64,000 nt of DNA from Micromonospora wenchangensis. GTDB taxonomy: Bacteria; Actinomycetota; Actinomycetes; Mycobacteriales; Micromonosporaceae. The stretch spans positions 55,376 through 119,375 of the forward strand of contig NZ_MZMV01000017.1 in NCBI RefSeq assembly GCF_002210435.1. The letters run 5' to 3'. Position 1 is the first letter of the stretch; each line of letters opens with the position of its first letter. Positions 25,481-33,945 of this stretch are shown piece by piece. The translations under genes and the position numbers were made by a program. Under the pieces are notes generated by a model that was not told the DNA's origin, searched no databases, and saw only the letters and a program-made list of their open reading frames with translations.

Positions 25481-27174
25481 CGGTGGCTCCCCCGCCCGGC
25501 GGTCACCGGCGTCCCCTCGACCGGCGGCGACCCGGCCGGGACGTCGGCGGGGACGCCGAGCAGGCGTACCGCGTCGAGGACCCGGCCCGGTTCGACGGCC
25601 GACAGGCAGGGGTGGCCGGGCACCGGGCAGACCGTGGCCCGGGTGTCCCGGCAGGGCGCGGCGGCGTCGCCCAACCGGACCGTCGGCACCCGGTAGGGCC
25701 CCCACTGTCCGTAGGGGACGGTGGGGGCGAACAGGCTGACCACCGGCACGCCCAGCGCGGCGGCCAGGTGCGCCGGCCCGGTGTTGCCGACCACCAGCGC
25801 GCCGGCGTCGGCGAGCACCCCGGCCAGGTCGGCCAGGCCCGTACGGCCGCCCAGGTCGAGGCCGGTGTCGCCGGCCACCCGGGCGGTCAGCTCCGTCTCG
25901 TCGGGTCCGCCGGTGACGGCCACCCGGTGACCGGCGGCGGTGAGCGTCCGCACGATCCGGGCCGCCAGTTCGGGTGGCACGGCGCGGCTCGGCACCGCCG
26001 AACCGGGGTGCAGCACCAGGTACCCGGGGCCGCCGAGCCCGGCCGGCGGGGGCGGCACCCGGTCGGCGCGGACCCGCAGTCGCGGATCGTCGCCGGGCGG
26101 CAGCGTGAAACCGGCGGCGGCGGCCAGCGACAGCGCCCGCTCCGGCTCCGGCAGCCCGGCGGGGACCCGGTGCCGCACGTCGAGCAGCGAGCCCGGGTAG
26201 TCGTCGCTGATCGCGCTGACCCTCGGCACGCCGGCCAGCCGCAGCAGCAGCGCCAGCGGCAGCGGCGACTGGTGGAACGAGGTGAACACCACCGCCTCGT
26301 CGGCGCGGACGGCACGCAGCCGGTCGGTGAGCCGGTCGATGTCCACCGGGTCGACCGGGTCGGGTGCCCCGTCGATCCAGGGCAGCGGCCACTCGACGAT
26401 CTCGTCGACGCCGGGCAGCAGGGCGGCGGCCGCGCGGCCCCGGGGGCCGCAGAGCAGCACGACCCGCTGCGCGTACGCGGCGACGGCCCGGACGGCGGGG
26501 CCGGTGACCAGGACGTCCCCGGCGGAGTCGCTGCGGACCACCAGCACGGTGCCGGCCCGGCGCGGCGGTGGCCCGGCGAGCAGGGCCGACCGGGTGAGGA
26601 TCAGCTCCACGGCGGCGGGCAGGTCGGCGGCGACCTGCCCGGCGGCGGCCACCTCGACGGCCCGGGTGGTCGGGGTGGGCACGAGCACCCCGGCGGCACC
26701 GGCCGCGGCGGCGGCGCCCACGTCGGCGGCGATGTCCCCGACCAGCACGCACCGGTCCGGGGTGGTGCCGAGCGCCCGCGCGGCGGCGTGCACCATGCCG
26801 GGCGCGGGTTTGCGGCAGGCGCAGCCGGCCCGCTCGTCGTGCGGGCAGCACTGCCAGGTGTCGAAGGGGCCGAGCAGTTCCTCGACCCGCGCGTTGACCG
26901 CCCGCAACTGGGCGGCGGTGAACAGCCCCCGGGCCAGCCCCGACTGGTTGGTGACCACGCCGAGCCGTAGCCCGGCGGCGCGCAGCCGGTCCAGCGCCGC
27001 CCGTGCGCCGGGCACCGGCCGTACCTTGTCGGGGTCGCCGTTGTACGGCACGTCCTCGACCAGGGTGCCGTCGCGGTCGAGCAGCACCGCGTCGTACAGT
27101 GCGCGGCCGCCCCGGTCAGCGACCGGATCAACCCGGCCTGACCTGCGCTGATACGGCTCCGCGTCCCGTCGCAC
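25477..27174 (-). CDS. Fused heptose bisphosphate phosphatase (GmhB) and GT9 glycosyltransferase
   Basis: A 565-aa two-domain protein, first gene of the operon. Domain 1 (about 25-195) is a HAD phosphatase of the GmhB/HisB type: LLDRDGTL with D33 and D35, TNQSG, a zinc loop C110-P-H112 and C118-A-C120 followed by RKPAPGM, and GDIAAD. It should remove the C7 phosphate of heptose 1,7-bisphosphate. Domain 2 (about 205-540) is a GT9 heptosyltransferase: RSDSAGDVLVTGPAVRAV, LHPGSAVPSR, VGNTGPAHLAAALGVPVV. In most bacteria these are separate genes. GTG 27174 is the only plausible upstream start, with no strong ribosome site. Confidence 0.88.
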   Translation of the reverse strand: MRRDAEPYQRRSGRVDPVADRGGRALYDAVLLDRDGTLVEDVPYNGDPDKVRPVPGARAALDRLRAAGLRLGVVTNQSGLARGLFTAAQLRAVNARVEELLGPFDTWQCCPHDERAGCACRKPAPGMVHAAARALGTTPDRCVLVGDIAADVGAAAAAGAAGVLVPTPTTRAVEVAAAGQVAADLPAAVELILTRSALLAGPPPRRAGTVLVVRSDSAGDVLVTGPAVRAVAAYAQRVVLLCGPRGRAAAALLPGVDEIVEWPLPWIDGAPDPVDPVDIDRLTDRLRAVRADEAVVFTSFHQSPLPLALLLRLAGVPRVSAISDDYPGSLLDVRHRVPAGLPEPERALSLAAAAGFTLPPGDDPRLRVRADRVPPPPAGLGGPGYLVLHPGSAVPSRAVPPELAARIVRTLTAAGHRVAVTGGPDETELTARVAGDTGLDLGGRTGLADLAGVLADAGALVVGNTGPAHLAAALGVPVVSLFAPTVPYGQWGPYRVPTVRLGDAAAPCRDTRATVCPVPGHPCLSAVEPGRVLDAVRLLGVPADVPAGSPPVEGTPVTAGRGSHR

Positions 27175-27359
27175 GGGCGGCGGGTTCCCGAGGCCCCGGG
27201 GAGTAAACCTGGCCCTACCGGGCGGTACGCCGCCCGGCCCGCTGCCGGCGTCGGGCCGGCCCGCGCCGTCGACCCGCCCGCGTCGGTGCAGCGTTACCCG
27301 CCGCCCCGGAGAAGCTAACGCGGCGGGTTAGGCCGGGCGGGCCCGGGTACTGGTCAGCG

Positions 27360-27818
27360 GTGGCAGTCGTGGAGAAAGTGATCGATGCACCCCCGCAGCG
27401 GGTCTTCGACGTGCTGGCCGACGGTTGGACGTACAGCGACTGGGTGGTCGGCACGGTGCACGTGCGTGACGTCGACGCGCAGTGGCCCCGGGTCGGCACC
27501 CGACTGCACCACCGGGCCGGCCCGTGGCCGTTCTCCCTGGAGGACGCCTCGACGGTGCTGGTCTGCGAGCCGCCGCACCGGCTGGTGCTGCGGGCCGGCC
27601 TGTGGCCGGCCGGGGAGGCGGTCGTGGTGTTCACGCTGACCCCGCAAGGGGACGGCGCGACCCGGGTCCGCATCGGCGAGGACTTCGCCGCCGGCCCGTT
27701 GCGCTGGGTCCGCAACAAGCTCAACGACCTGGTGCTGCACCAGCGCAACAGGGAGACGCTGCGCCGGCTCTCCGACATCGCCACCCGGCAGAAGGCCGAC
27801 GAGCGCGCCGGGCGGTGA
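27360..27818 (+). CDS. SRPBCC family protein
   Basis: A 152-aa START/Bet v1-like domain protein with a hydrophobic ligand cavity. It begins VEKVIDAPPQRVFDVLADGW, the usual SRPBCC first strand and helices, and ends with RNRETLRRLSDIATRQ in the long C-terminal helix. GTG 27360 is the likely start. Divergent from the heptose operon with 185 nt between them; followed by the GT2 gene on the same strand after 88 nt. Ligand unknown. Confidence 0.82.
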   Translation: MAVVEKVIDAPPQRVFDVLADGWTYSDWVVGTVHVRDVDAQWPRVGTRLHHRAGPWPFSLEDASTVLVCEPPHRLVLRAGLWPAGEAVVVFTLTPQGDGATRVRIGEDFAAGPLRWVRNKLNDLVLHQRNRETLRRLSDIATRQKADERAGR

Positions 27819-27906
27819 CCTGGCGGCCGCGGGGAGCCTCGGCGGGGTCCCGCCGGGCTTTGGCTACCCTGTGGGGGAATGCCGACCGCGACTGAGGATG
27901 TCCGAG

Positions 27907-28674
27907 ATGATCGAACCCGTGGAGCTGCCGTCACCGTGGCGGGACGCACGCCTGACCGTCGTGGTCCCCACCTACAACGAGGCGGGCAACCTCCCGGTGC
28001 TGGTCGACCGGCTGCTGGCCCTTCCGCTGCCGGGCCTGAAGGTACTCGTCGCCGACGACAACTCGCCCGACGGCACCGGTGAGGTGGCCGACAAGCTGGC
28101 CATCGAGAACCCGGACCGGGTGCAGGTCGTGCACCGGGCCGGCAAGGAGGGCCTGGGCCGGGCGTACGTGGACGGCATCGGCCGAGCCCTCGACGGCGGC
28201 GCGGAGTACGTGGCGCAGATGGACGCCGACCTGTCGCACCCGCCGGAGGCGCTGCCCGGGATGCTGGGCGCGCTGCTGTCCACCCAGGCGGGGGTGGTGA
28301 TCGGTTCCCGGTACGTGCCGGGCGGGCAGCTCGACGAGGCGTGGCCGCTCTACCGGCGGGCGCTCAGCGGCTGGGCCAACCTCTACGTGCACACCCTGCT
28401 GCGGGTGCGCATCCGCGACCTGACCGCCGGCTTCAAGATCTGGCGGGCCGACGCGCTGCGCGACATCGGCCTGCACCGGGTGCAGTCGAACGGTTACAGC
28501 TTCCAGGTGGAGATGCACTACCTGGCCACCAAGCTGGGGCACACCATCCTGGAGGTGCCGATCCGGTTCGAGGAGCGGCGCGACGGCATGTCCAAGATGA
28601 CCACCGCGACCAAGGTGGAGAGCGCGCTGATGCCGTTCAAGCTGCGCACCCGGCACCGCAACCTGGACTCCTGA
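27907..28674 (+). CDS. Polyprenol-phosphate mannose synthase-like GT2
   Basis: A 255-aa GT-A enzyme of the dolichol/polyprenol-phosphate mannosyltransferase type. Motifs: VVVPTYNEAGNLP (nucleotide binding), DDNSPDGTGEVAD, MDADLSHPPEALP with the DxD metal site, and GSRYVPGG. It has no C-terminal membrane helices, as in the catalytic domain of mycobacterial Ppm1 or yeast-type soluble forms. It would move mannose from GDP-mannose to polyprenol phosphate, giving donors for extracytoplasmic glycosylation. ATG 27907 is preferred because GAGGA lies 8 nt upstream; ATG 27898 is possible. A short CCCCG/CGGGG stem follows the stop. Confidence 0.9.
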   Translation: MIEPVELPSPWRDARLTVVVPTYNEAGNLPVLVDRLLALPLPGLKVLVADDNSPDGTGEVADKLAIENPDRVQVVHRAGKEGLGRAYVDGIGRALDGGAEYVAQMDADLSHPPEALPGMLGALLSTQAGVVIGSRYVPGGQLDEAWPLYRRALSGWANLYVHTLLRVRIRDLTAGFKIWRADALRDIGLHRVQSNGYSFQVEMHYLATKLGHTILEVPIRFEERRDGMSKMTTATKVESALMPFKLRTRHRNLDS

Positions 28675-28702
28675 CCCCGCAGCGGGGTCGTGGGTGGACG
28701 GT

Positions 28703-30307
28703 TCAGCGGTAGAGCGTCCGGTGCGCGGCGTCGATCATGCCGGCGTACAGGCCACCGGTGACGGCGCGGTCGCGGGCCAGCGCCGCGCGGGCGGCGTTCG
28801 CGCCGGGCGCGCCGTGCACCCCGCCGCCGGGGTGCGCCGAGGCGCTGGCCAGGTAGAGCCGGTCGACCGGGGTGTCGGCCCGGCCCAGGCCGGGGATCGG
28901 GCGCAGGAACAGCTGCTGGTACGCCGCCGCGGTGCCACCGCCCAGCGCCCCGCCGACCAGGCTCGGGTCGCCCTGCTCCAGCTCGGCCGGCCCGGCGACG
29001 TGCCGGCCGACGACCAGGCTGCGGAACCCGGGTGCGGCGGCCTCCAGCACGTCCTCCATCCGCTGCACCTGCCGGGCGACGTCCTCGGCCCGCCAGTCCC
29101 GCCGGAACGGCAGGTGGGTGTACGCCCACAGCGACTCGGTGCCGGCCGGTGAGTGCGTCGGGTCGGCGGTGGTCATCTGCCCGGCCAGCAGGAACGGCTT
29201 CGTCGGGATCGCACCCCGGGCCAGTTCGGCGGAGTAGCCGGTGAGCCCGTCGAGGTCGGCGCCCAGGTGCACGGTGCCGGCGCCGGCCACCGCCGGATTG
29301 GTCCACGGCAGCGGGGCGGACAGCGCCCAGTCGACCTTCAGGGTGGAGCCGTCCCAGCGGAAGTGGGCCAGGTCCTCGACCAGCCGGGGCGGTAGCTGGG
29401 CGGCCCCGACCAGGTCCAGGTAGAGGGCGGGGGCGGGCACGTCGGCGAGCACCGCCCGGCGGGCCCGCCACAGCCGTCCGTCGACGGTGCGGACCCCGAC
29501 CGCCCGGCCCCGGGCGGTCAGCACCCGGTCGACCTCCGCCCCATAGCTGATCCGGCCGCCCCGTTCGGTGAGCCGGGCCACCAGCGCGTCGGTGATCCGC
29601 TGCGCGCCGCCGACCGGCACCGGCCAGCCGATCTGCTGGCCGAGCATGGCCAGCAGCCAGCCGTAGACGCCGGAGCCGGCCTCCTCGGGGGACAGGTCGG
29701 TGTGCAGGGCGCAGCCGGCCAGCAGCGCGGGGCCGCCCTCGCCGGTGAACAGTTCGCTGCCGAGTTTGCGCACCGGCAGGACCAGCCGGCGGGCCAGCCG
29801 CAGCGCGCCGCCGACCCGTAGTTGGCGCAGCAGGCCCAGCCCGCCGCGTACCGGGGGGAACGGGGAGGTGATGGCGTCGAGCATCGGCCCGGCCACCTGC
29901 GCCCAGTCGGCGTACGCGTGCCGCCAGCGGTCCCCGTCGCCGGGGGCGAACGTCTCCAGCGAGGCGGCGGTGGTGTCCAGGTCCCGGTTGATCACCGCGG
30001 CGCGCCCGTCGGGCAGCAGGTGGGCCAGCACGTCGGGGGCGTGCGTCCAGGTCAGCCCGTAGCGGGGCAGGTCGAGGCCGGCCAGGACCGGGGAGGCGTA
30101 CCCGAGGGGGTAGAAGGAGCTGTACAGGTCGCTGAGGTAGCCGGGGGCGGTGACCTCGGCGGAGCGGACCGCCCCGCCCGGCGCGCCGGTCGCCTCCAGC
30201 ACCAGGACGTCCCAGCCGGCGTCGGCGAGCAGGTTCGCGGCCACCAGGCCGTTGTGTCCGGCGCCGATGACGACGGCGTCCGCGGTGTCCGTGCCCGGCG
30301 AGATCAT
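28703..30307 (-). CDS. Phytoene-desaturase-like FAD oxidoreductase
   Basis: A 534-aa flavoprotein of the CrtI/amine-oxidase superfamily. FAD-binding GAGHNG (15-20) in VVIGAGHNGLVAANLL, LEATGAPGGAVRS, and a C-terminal HPGGGVHGAPGANAARAAL stretch. The subgroup (GHNGL, HPGGG) is the broad COG1233 set also related to pyridine nucleotide-disulphide domain protein 2, so a carotenoid substrate is not implied; no crtB, crtE or other carotenoid genes are here. ATG 30307 is clear. Divergent from an aldehyde dehydrogenase, 70 nt apart. Confidence 0.88.
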   Translation of the reverse strand: MISPGTDTADAVVIGAGHNGLVAANLLADAGWDVLVLEATGAPGGAVRSAEVTAPGYLSDLYSSFYPLGYASPVLAGLDLPRYGLTWTHAPDVLAHLLPDGRAAVINRDLDTTAASLETFAPGDGDRWRHAYADWAQVAGPMLDAITSPFPPVRGGLGLLRQLRVGGALRLARRLVLPVRKLGSELFTGEGGPALLAGCALHTDLSPEEAGSGVYGWLLAMLGQQIGWPVPVGGAQRITDALVARLTERGGRISYGAEVDRVLTARGRAVGVRTVDGRLWRARRAVLADVPAPALYLDLVGAAQLPPRLVEDLAHFRWDGSTLKVDWALSAPLPWTNPAVAGAGTVHLGADLDGLTGYSAELARGAIPTKPFLLAGQMTTADPTHSPAGTESLWAYTHLPFRRDWRAEDVARQVQRMEDVLEAAAPGFRSLVVGRHVAGPAELEQGDPSLVGGALGGGTAAAYQQLFLRPIPGLGRADTPVDRLYLASASAHPGGGVHGAPGANAARAALARDRAVTGGLYAGMIDAAHRTLYR

Positions 30308-30377
30308 CGGATCCGGCTACCCGGCCGGCAACCGGGCGAAACGCGTTTGCTTCGACGGGAGCGGGGCATCCCGCCGC

Positions 30378-31811
30378 ATGTACCGGGTGGAGCAGCTCAT
30401 CGGTGGGGTGTGGGGCGCGGGCGGGGCGGGCGGTGAGCTGACCGTCCTCGATCCGGCGGACGGCAGGCCGGTCGGCACCGTGCCGGTGGCGACGGCGGAC
30501 GAGGTCGCCAAGGCGGTGGAGGCGGCCCGGGAGGCGGCCGCCGGGTGGGCGGCGACGCCGGCGGCCGGGCGGGCGGCGCTGCTGCACGGGGCGGCGGACG
30601 CGGTGGCGGCGGCGGCCGAGGAGCTGGCCGCCGCGACGACTGCGGAGATGGGCAAGCCGCTGGGCGACGCCCGGGGCGGGGTGGCGGCCGGCGTCGGCAC
30701 CCTGCGCCAGTACGCCGAGCTGGGCCCGCTGCGCGGCGGCCGGACGCTGCACGGCGACGGCGACGCGCTCGACTTCATGCTGCCGCAGCCCCGGGGGGTG
30801 GTCGCCGCGATCACCCCGTGGAACGACCCGGTGGCGGTCTCCTGCGGGCTGCTCGGCGCGGCCCTGGTCACCGGCAACGTGGTGCTCTACAAGCCGAGCG
30901 AGCGGACCCCGGTCACCGGGTGGCTGCTGGCCCGGCTGTTCGACGGGGTGTTCCCGGCGGGCGTGCTGTCCCTGCTGACCGGGGGTGCCGAGGTGGGCGC
31001 GGCGCTGGCGGCGCAGCCGGTGGACGTGGTGGCGCACGTCGGGGCCACCGCGACCGGCCGGGCGATCGCGGCGGCCTGCGCCCGCACCGGGGCCAAGGCG
31101 CTGCTGGAGAACGGTGGCAGCGACCCGCTGGTGGTCGACGCCGGGGTGGACCCGCGCTGGGCGGCCGAGCAGGCGGCCCTCGGGGCGTTCGCCAACGCCG
31201 GGCAGCTCTGCGTGGCGGTGGAGCGGATCTACGCGCACCGCGACGTCGCCGAGGACTTCGTCGACGCGCTGGTGGAGCGGGCCGGGGCGCTGGTCGTCGG
31301 GCCGGGCCGCGACCCGGCGACCGAGCTGGGCCCGCTGGTCGACCGGCGACACCGCGACCAGGTGCACGGGCAGGTCACGGCGGCGGTGGCGCAGGGGGCG
31401 ACGCTGCGCGCCGGTGGGGTGCTGCCGGACGGGCCGGGGGCGTTCTATCCGGCGACGGTGGTCACCGACTGCCGGCACGAGATGACAGTGGTCCGGGAGG
31501 AGACGTTCGGGCCGGTGGCCGCGGTGGTGACGGTGGACTCGTTCAGCGAGGCGCTGCGGTGTGCCGCCGACTCGCCGTACGGGCTGGCGGCGACGGTGCT
31601 GACCGGGTCGATGAGCCACGCCCAGCGGGCCTTCCGGGAGCTGCCGGTGGGCACCGTCAAGGTCAACGCGGTGTTCGGGGGCGCGCCGGGTGGTGCCGCG
31701 CAGCCGCGCCGGGGCAGCGGCCAGGGCTTCGGGTACGGCCCGGAGCTGCTGGACGAGTTCAGCACGGTCAAGGCGGTGCACCTGCAACCGCCGGCCGGCG
31801 GGCACTGGTGA
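30378..31811 (+). CDS. Aldehyde dehydrogenase
   Basis: A 477-aa NAD(P)-dependent ALDH. N149 in TPWNDP, K172 in YKPSERTP, catalytic general base E244 in LLENGG and nucleophile C278 in FANAGQLCVAVER; EETFGPV near the end is the usual signature. Glu is followed by N rather than the common L (ELGG), a mild deviation. ATG 30378 chosen because the protein then starts at the normal N-terminal strand. Divergent from the flavoprotein gene; followed by a strong hairpin. Substrate unknown; resembles succinate-semialdehyde or general aliphatic aldehyde dehydrogenases. Confidence 0.92.
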   Translation: MYRVEQLIGGVWGAGGAGGELTVLDPADGRPVGTVPVATADEVAKAVEAAREAAAGWAATPAAGRAALLHGAADAVAAAAEELAAATTAEMGKPLGDARGGVAAGVGTLRQYAELGPLRGGRTLHGDGDALDFMLPQPRGVVAAITPWNDPVAVSCGLLGAALVTGNVVLYKPSERTPVTGWLLARLFDGVFPAGVLSLLTGGAEVGAALAAQPVDVVAHVGATATGRAIAAACARTGAKALLENGGSDPLVVDAGVDPRWAAEQAALGAFANAGQLCVAVERIYAHRDVAEDFVDALVERAGALVVGPGRDPATELGPLVDRRHRDQVHGQVTAAVAQGATLRAGGVLPDGPGAFYPATVVTDCRHEMTVVREETFGPVAAVVTVDSFSEALRCAADSPYGLAATVLTGSMSHAQRAFRELPVGTVKVNAVFGGAPGGAAQPRRGSGQGFGYGPELLDEFSTVKAVHLQPPAGGHW

Positions 31812-31814
31812 GCC

Positions 31815-31841
31815 GGGGCCGCCCCGGTCCGGGGCGGCCCC
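31815..31841. terminator. Hairpin terminator between convergent genes
   Basis: GGGGCCGCCCC at 31815-31825 pairs perfectly with GGGGCGGCCCC at 31831-31841, just after the aldehyde dehydrogenase stop and before the ChaB-like gene end. Confidence 0.75.
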
Positions 31842-31862
31842 GCGTTCCGCGCGTACCCCCGG

Positions 31863-32264
31863 TCAGTCGCCGCGGGCCTTGCGGGTGGCCCGGTCGTTGG
31901 CCTTCTCGATGGCCTTGACCAGTTCCGGCTTGGTCATCCGGCTGCGGCCGGGCACGTCCAGTTTCTTCGCCACCTGCATCAGGTGGTCCTTGGTGGCGTT
32001 GGCGTCCACCCCACCGGCGGTGGGGGCCCGGCGGGCGGGGCCACCGCCCTCGGCCTGCCGGTCGCTGGGCCCCTTGCGGCCCTTCGGTTCCCAGTGGTCG
32101 CCGACCTTCTCGAAGCTGTGCTTGACGGCGGCGAAGGCGGCGCGGTGCGCGCGCTCCCCCTCGCCGTAGGTCTCCACCGCCGAGTCGTGCGTCTTCTCCC
32201 AGGTGCGCTGCGCCTTCTCCGGGGAGCGTCGCAGCGTGCTGGGCAGTACCTCGCGCCCGGGCAT
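31863..32264 (-). CDS. ChaB-like protein with a Rho N-terminal-type SAP helix pair
   Basis: A 133-aa soluble basic protein. The first ~60 residues match the ChaB family: LPSTLRRSPEKAQRTWEKTH, VETYGEGERAHRAAFAAVKH and EKVGDHWEPKG. The C-terminal ~40 residues, KDHLMQVAKKLDVPGRSRMT then KPELVKAIEKAN, form a SAP/Rho-N-like helix-extended-helix that often binds nucleic acid. ATG 32264 follows GGAGGA. Divergent from the BrkB gene. Such combinations are common in actinobacteria and often called ChaB or cation transport regulators, but that role is not shown. Confidence 0.85.
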   Translation of the reverse strand: MPGREVLPSTLRRSPEKAQRTWEKTHDSAVETYGEGERAHRAAFAAVKHSFEKVGDHWEPKGRKGPSDRQAEGGGPARRAPTAGGVDANATKDHLMQVAKKLDVPGRSRMTKPELVKAIEKANDRATRKARGD

Positions 32265-32430
32265 CCCGTCCTCCTCCGTGTCGGTTTCCTCGCTGACCCC
32301 AACGGTTCCCTGGGCCGGCACCGGCAAACACCGACGTCGGGTTTGCCGGTTTCCGCCGTCGGGTACCGCCCCGCGCAGACGCGCGCCGGACGCCGGGTCC
32401 GCCGGGTCGTCGGGCGACGAGGAGCCGAGC

Positions 32431-33414
32431 ATGGCAGCGACGACGGAGCCGACCACGGTAGCCGGTGACGGCCCGGGGGTACGCGTGCCCCGCCGGGTAC
32501 GCCAGTTGAGCTGGTCGACCTGGCGCGGGGTGCTGGTCCGCAGCGGCCGGGGTTTCGTGGAGGACAACTGCGCCGACTGGGCGGCGGCGTTGACCTACTA
32601 CGGGGTGCTCGCCCTGTTCCCGTCCACGGTCGTGGTGGTGGCCCTGGTGGGGTTGGTTTCCGACGGCGAGCGGACGGTGGACACCGTGCTGGACCTGGCC
32701 CGCGACATCGGGGCCGGTTCGGTGGTCGGCAACGAGGGTTTCGTCTCCGTGGTGCGGACGGTGGTCGACCAGCAGAGCGGGACGAAGGTGCTGCTCAGCT
32801 TCGGTCTGTTGGGCGCGTTGTGGTCGGCGTCGGGGTTCATCGGCGCGTTCACCCGGGCCTCCAACGCGGTCTACGGGGTGCAGGAGGGCCGCCCGTTCTA
32901 CCGGCTGCGCCCGTTGCAGATCGGGTTGGCCGGGGTGTCGCTGCTGCTGCTCGCGGTGGTGGCGCTGGGGTTGATCGTCAGCGGCCCGGTGACCGACGCG
33001 GTCGGCGACCTGGTGGGTGCCGGTGGGCTGGCCCGGACGACGTGGAGCGTCGTGAAGTGGCCGGTGTTGGCGCTGGTGATGATGACGCTGTTGTCGCTGA
33101 TGTTCTGGATCGCCCCCAACGTCCGGCAGCCCCGGTTCCGGTGGCTCACCCCGGGCGGGGCGGTGGCGCTGCTGTCCTGGATCGTCGTCTCCTTCGGCTT
33201 CGGCCTGTACGTGGCCAACTTCGGCTCGTACGACGTCACCTACGGCAGCCTGGGCGCGGTGATCGCCTTCCTGGTGTGGCTGTACCTGTCGAACTCGGCG
33301 CTGATGTTCGGGGTGCAGATCAACGCGGAGTTGCAGCGGGGGCGCAGGTTGCAGGCGGGCGAGGACGACCCGGGTGAGCCGGTGCTGCCGCCGAAGGCCA
33401 CCGCCGGTTCGTGA
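32431..33414 (+). CDS. YihY/BrkB family membrane protein
   Basis: A 327-aa inner membrane protein with about six membrane helices. Signature parts: DNCADWAAALTYYGVLALFP (about 46-65), GALWSASGFIGAFTRASNAV, APNVRQPRFRWLTPGG and the last helix with GAVIAFLVWLYLSNSALMFG. Formerly called ribonuclease BN by mistake; function unknown, perhaps lipid or solute transport. ATG 32431 is preceded by GAGGAG. Short acidic tail. Followed at 62 nt by the DUF2795 gene. Confidence 0.9.
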   Translation: MAATTEPTTVAGDGPGVRVPRRVRQLSWSTWRGVLVRSGRGFVEDNCADWAAALTYYGVLALFPSTVVVVALVGLVSDGERTVDTVLDLARDIGAGSVVGNEGFVSVVRTVVDQQSGTKVLLSFGLLGALWSASGFIGAFTRASNAVYGVQEGRPFYRLRPLQIGLAGVSLLLLAVVALGLIVSGPVTDAVGDLVGAGGLARTTWSVVKWPVLALVMMTLLSLMFWIAPNVRQPRFRWLTPGGAVALLSWIVVSFGFGLYVANFGSYDVTYGSLGAVIAFLVWLYLSNSALMFGVQINAELQRGRRLQAGEDDPGEPVLPPKATAGS

Positions 33415-33463
33415 CCCGTCGGGTTCGGCGTCCGGGTCGGTGTTTCCCCGGGGCGGGCGCGGG

Positions 33464-33469
33464 TAGCAC
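33464..33469 (+). promoter_or_regulatory. Candidate -10 of a leaderless promoter
   Basis: TAGCAC lies 7 nt before ATG 33477. The last base is not the usual T, so this is weaker than the other examples. Confidence 0.25.
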
Positions 33470-33476
33470 AACAGAC

Positions 33477-33893
33477 ATGGAACGTGGCAGCAGCAAGCAC
33501 GCACCGAGGGTCGACGACCAGATGAGCCAGGAGGTCAGCGGCCTGGTCCAGGGGTCCGGCGCCGGTGGCTCCCGGGTCGAGGAGTTCCGTGAGGCGGAGC
33601 CGGCCGGCGAGGACCAGCCGGGCGCGACCACGGCGCCGGCGGGCGACCTGCGCACCGGCACCCCGCAGGGGATGACCTCGGAGGACGTGGAGGCGCGCAG
33701 CCGGCTGGGCCGGTTCATCACGATGACGGCCCTGCCCGGGGACCGGCTGACGCTGGTCGCCAACGCCCGGGAGAACGACGCGCCCGACGACCTGGTGGCC
33801 GCCCTGGAGCGCCTGCCGGAGGGCACCCGTTTCCAGACGATTTCCGAGGTGTGGGCCGCACTCGGGCACCGGAACGAGACGACGCGTTGGTGA
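33477..33893 (+). CDS. DUF2795 domain protein
   Basis: A 138-aa soluble protein. Disordered acidic/Gly-rich N-terminal half (to about residue 75), then a compact DUF2795 domain: DRLTLVANARENDAPDDLVA and LERLPEGTRFQTISEVWAAL. Actinobacterial DUF2795 proteins have this helix-loop-helix C-terminus and unknown function. ATG 33477 is the start that includes KHAPRVDDQMSQEV, a common opening of the group. It sits among small stress-type genes on the plus strand. Confidence 0.82.
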   Translation: MERGSSKHAPRVDDQMSQEVSGLVQGSGAGGSRVEEFREAEPAGEDQPGATTAPAGDLRTGTPQGMTSEDVEARSRLGRFITMTALPGDRLTLVANARENDAPDDLVAALERLPEGTRFQTISEVWAALGHRNETTRW

Positions 33894-33945
33894 CCGGATC
33901 GGCCCACGATCCGGACGAGCACCAGCGGCCAGAGGAGGATTTCGC

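Noticed and set aside
28703..30307. Carotenoid biosynthesis cluster because of the phytoene-desaturase-like gene
   Set aside because: No crtB, crtE or cyclase genes nearby, and the motifs place the protein in the broad COG1233 group, not CrtI proper.
28518..31805. A very long open frame on the minus strand spanning two divergent genes
   Set aside because: It is antisense to the aldehyde dehydrogenase and out of frame with the flavoprotein. Very GC-rich DNA leaves such frames open by chance, and the translation has no domain character.
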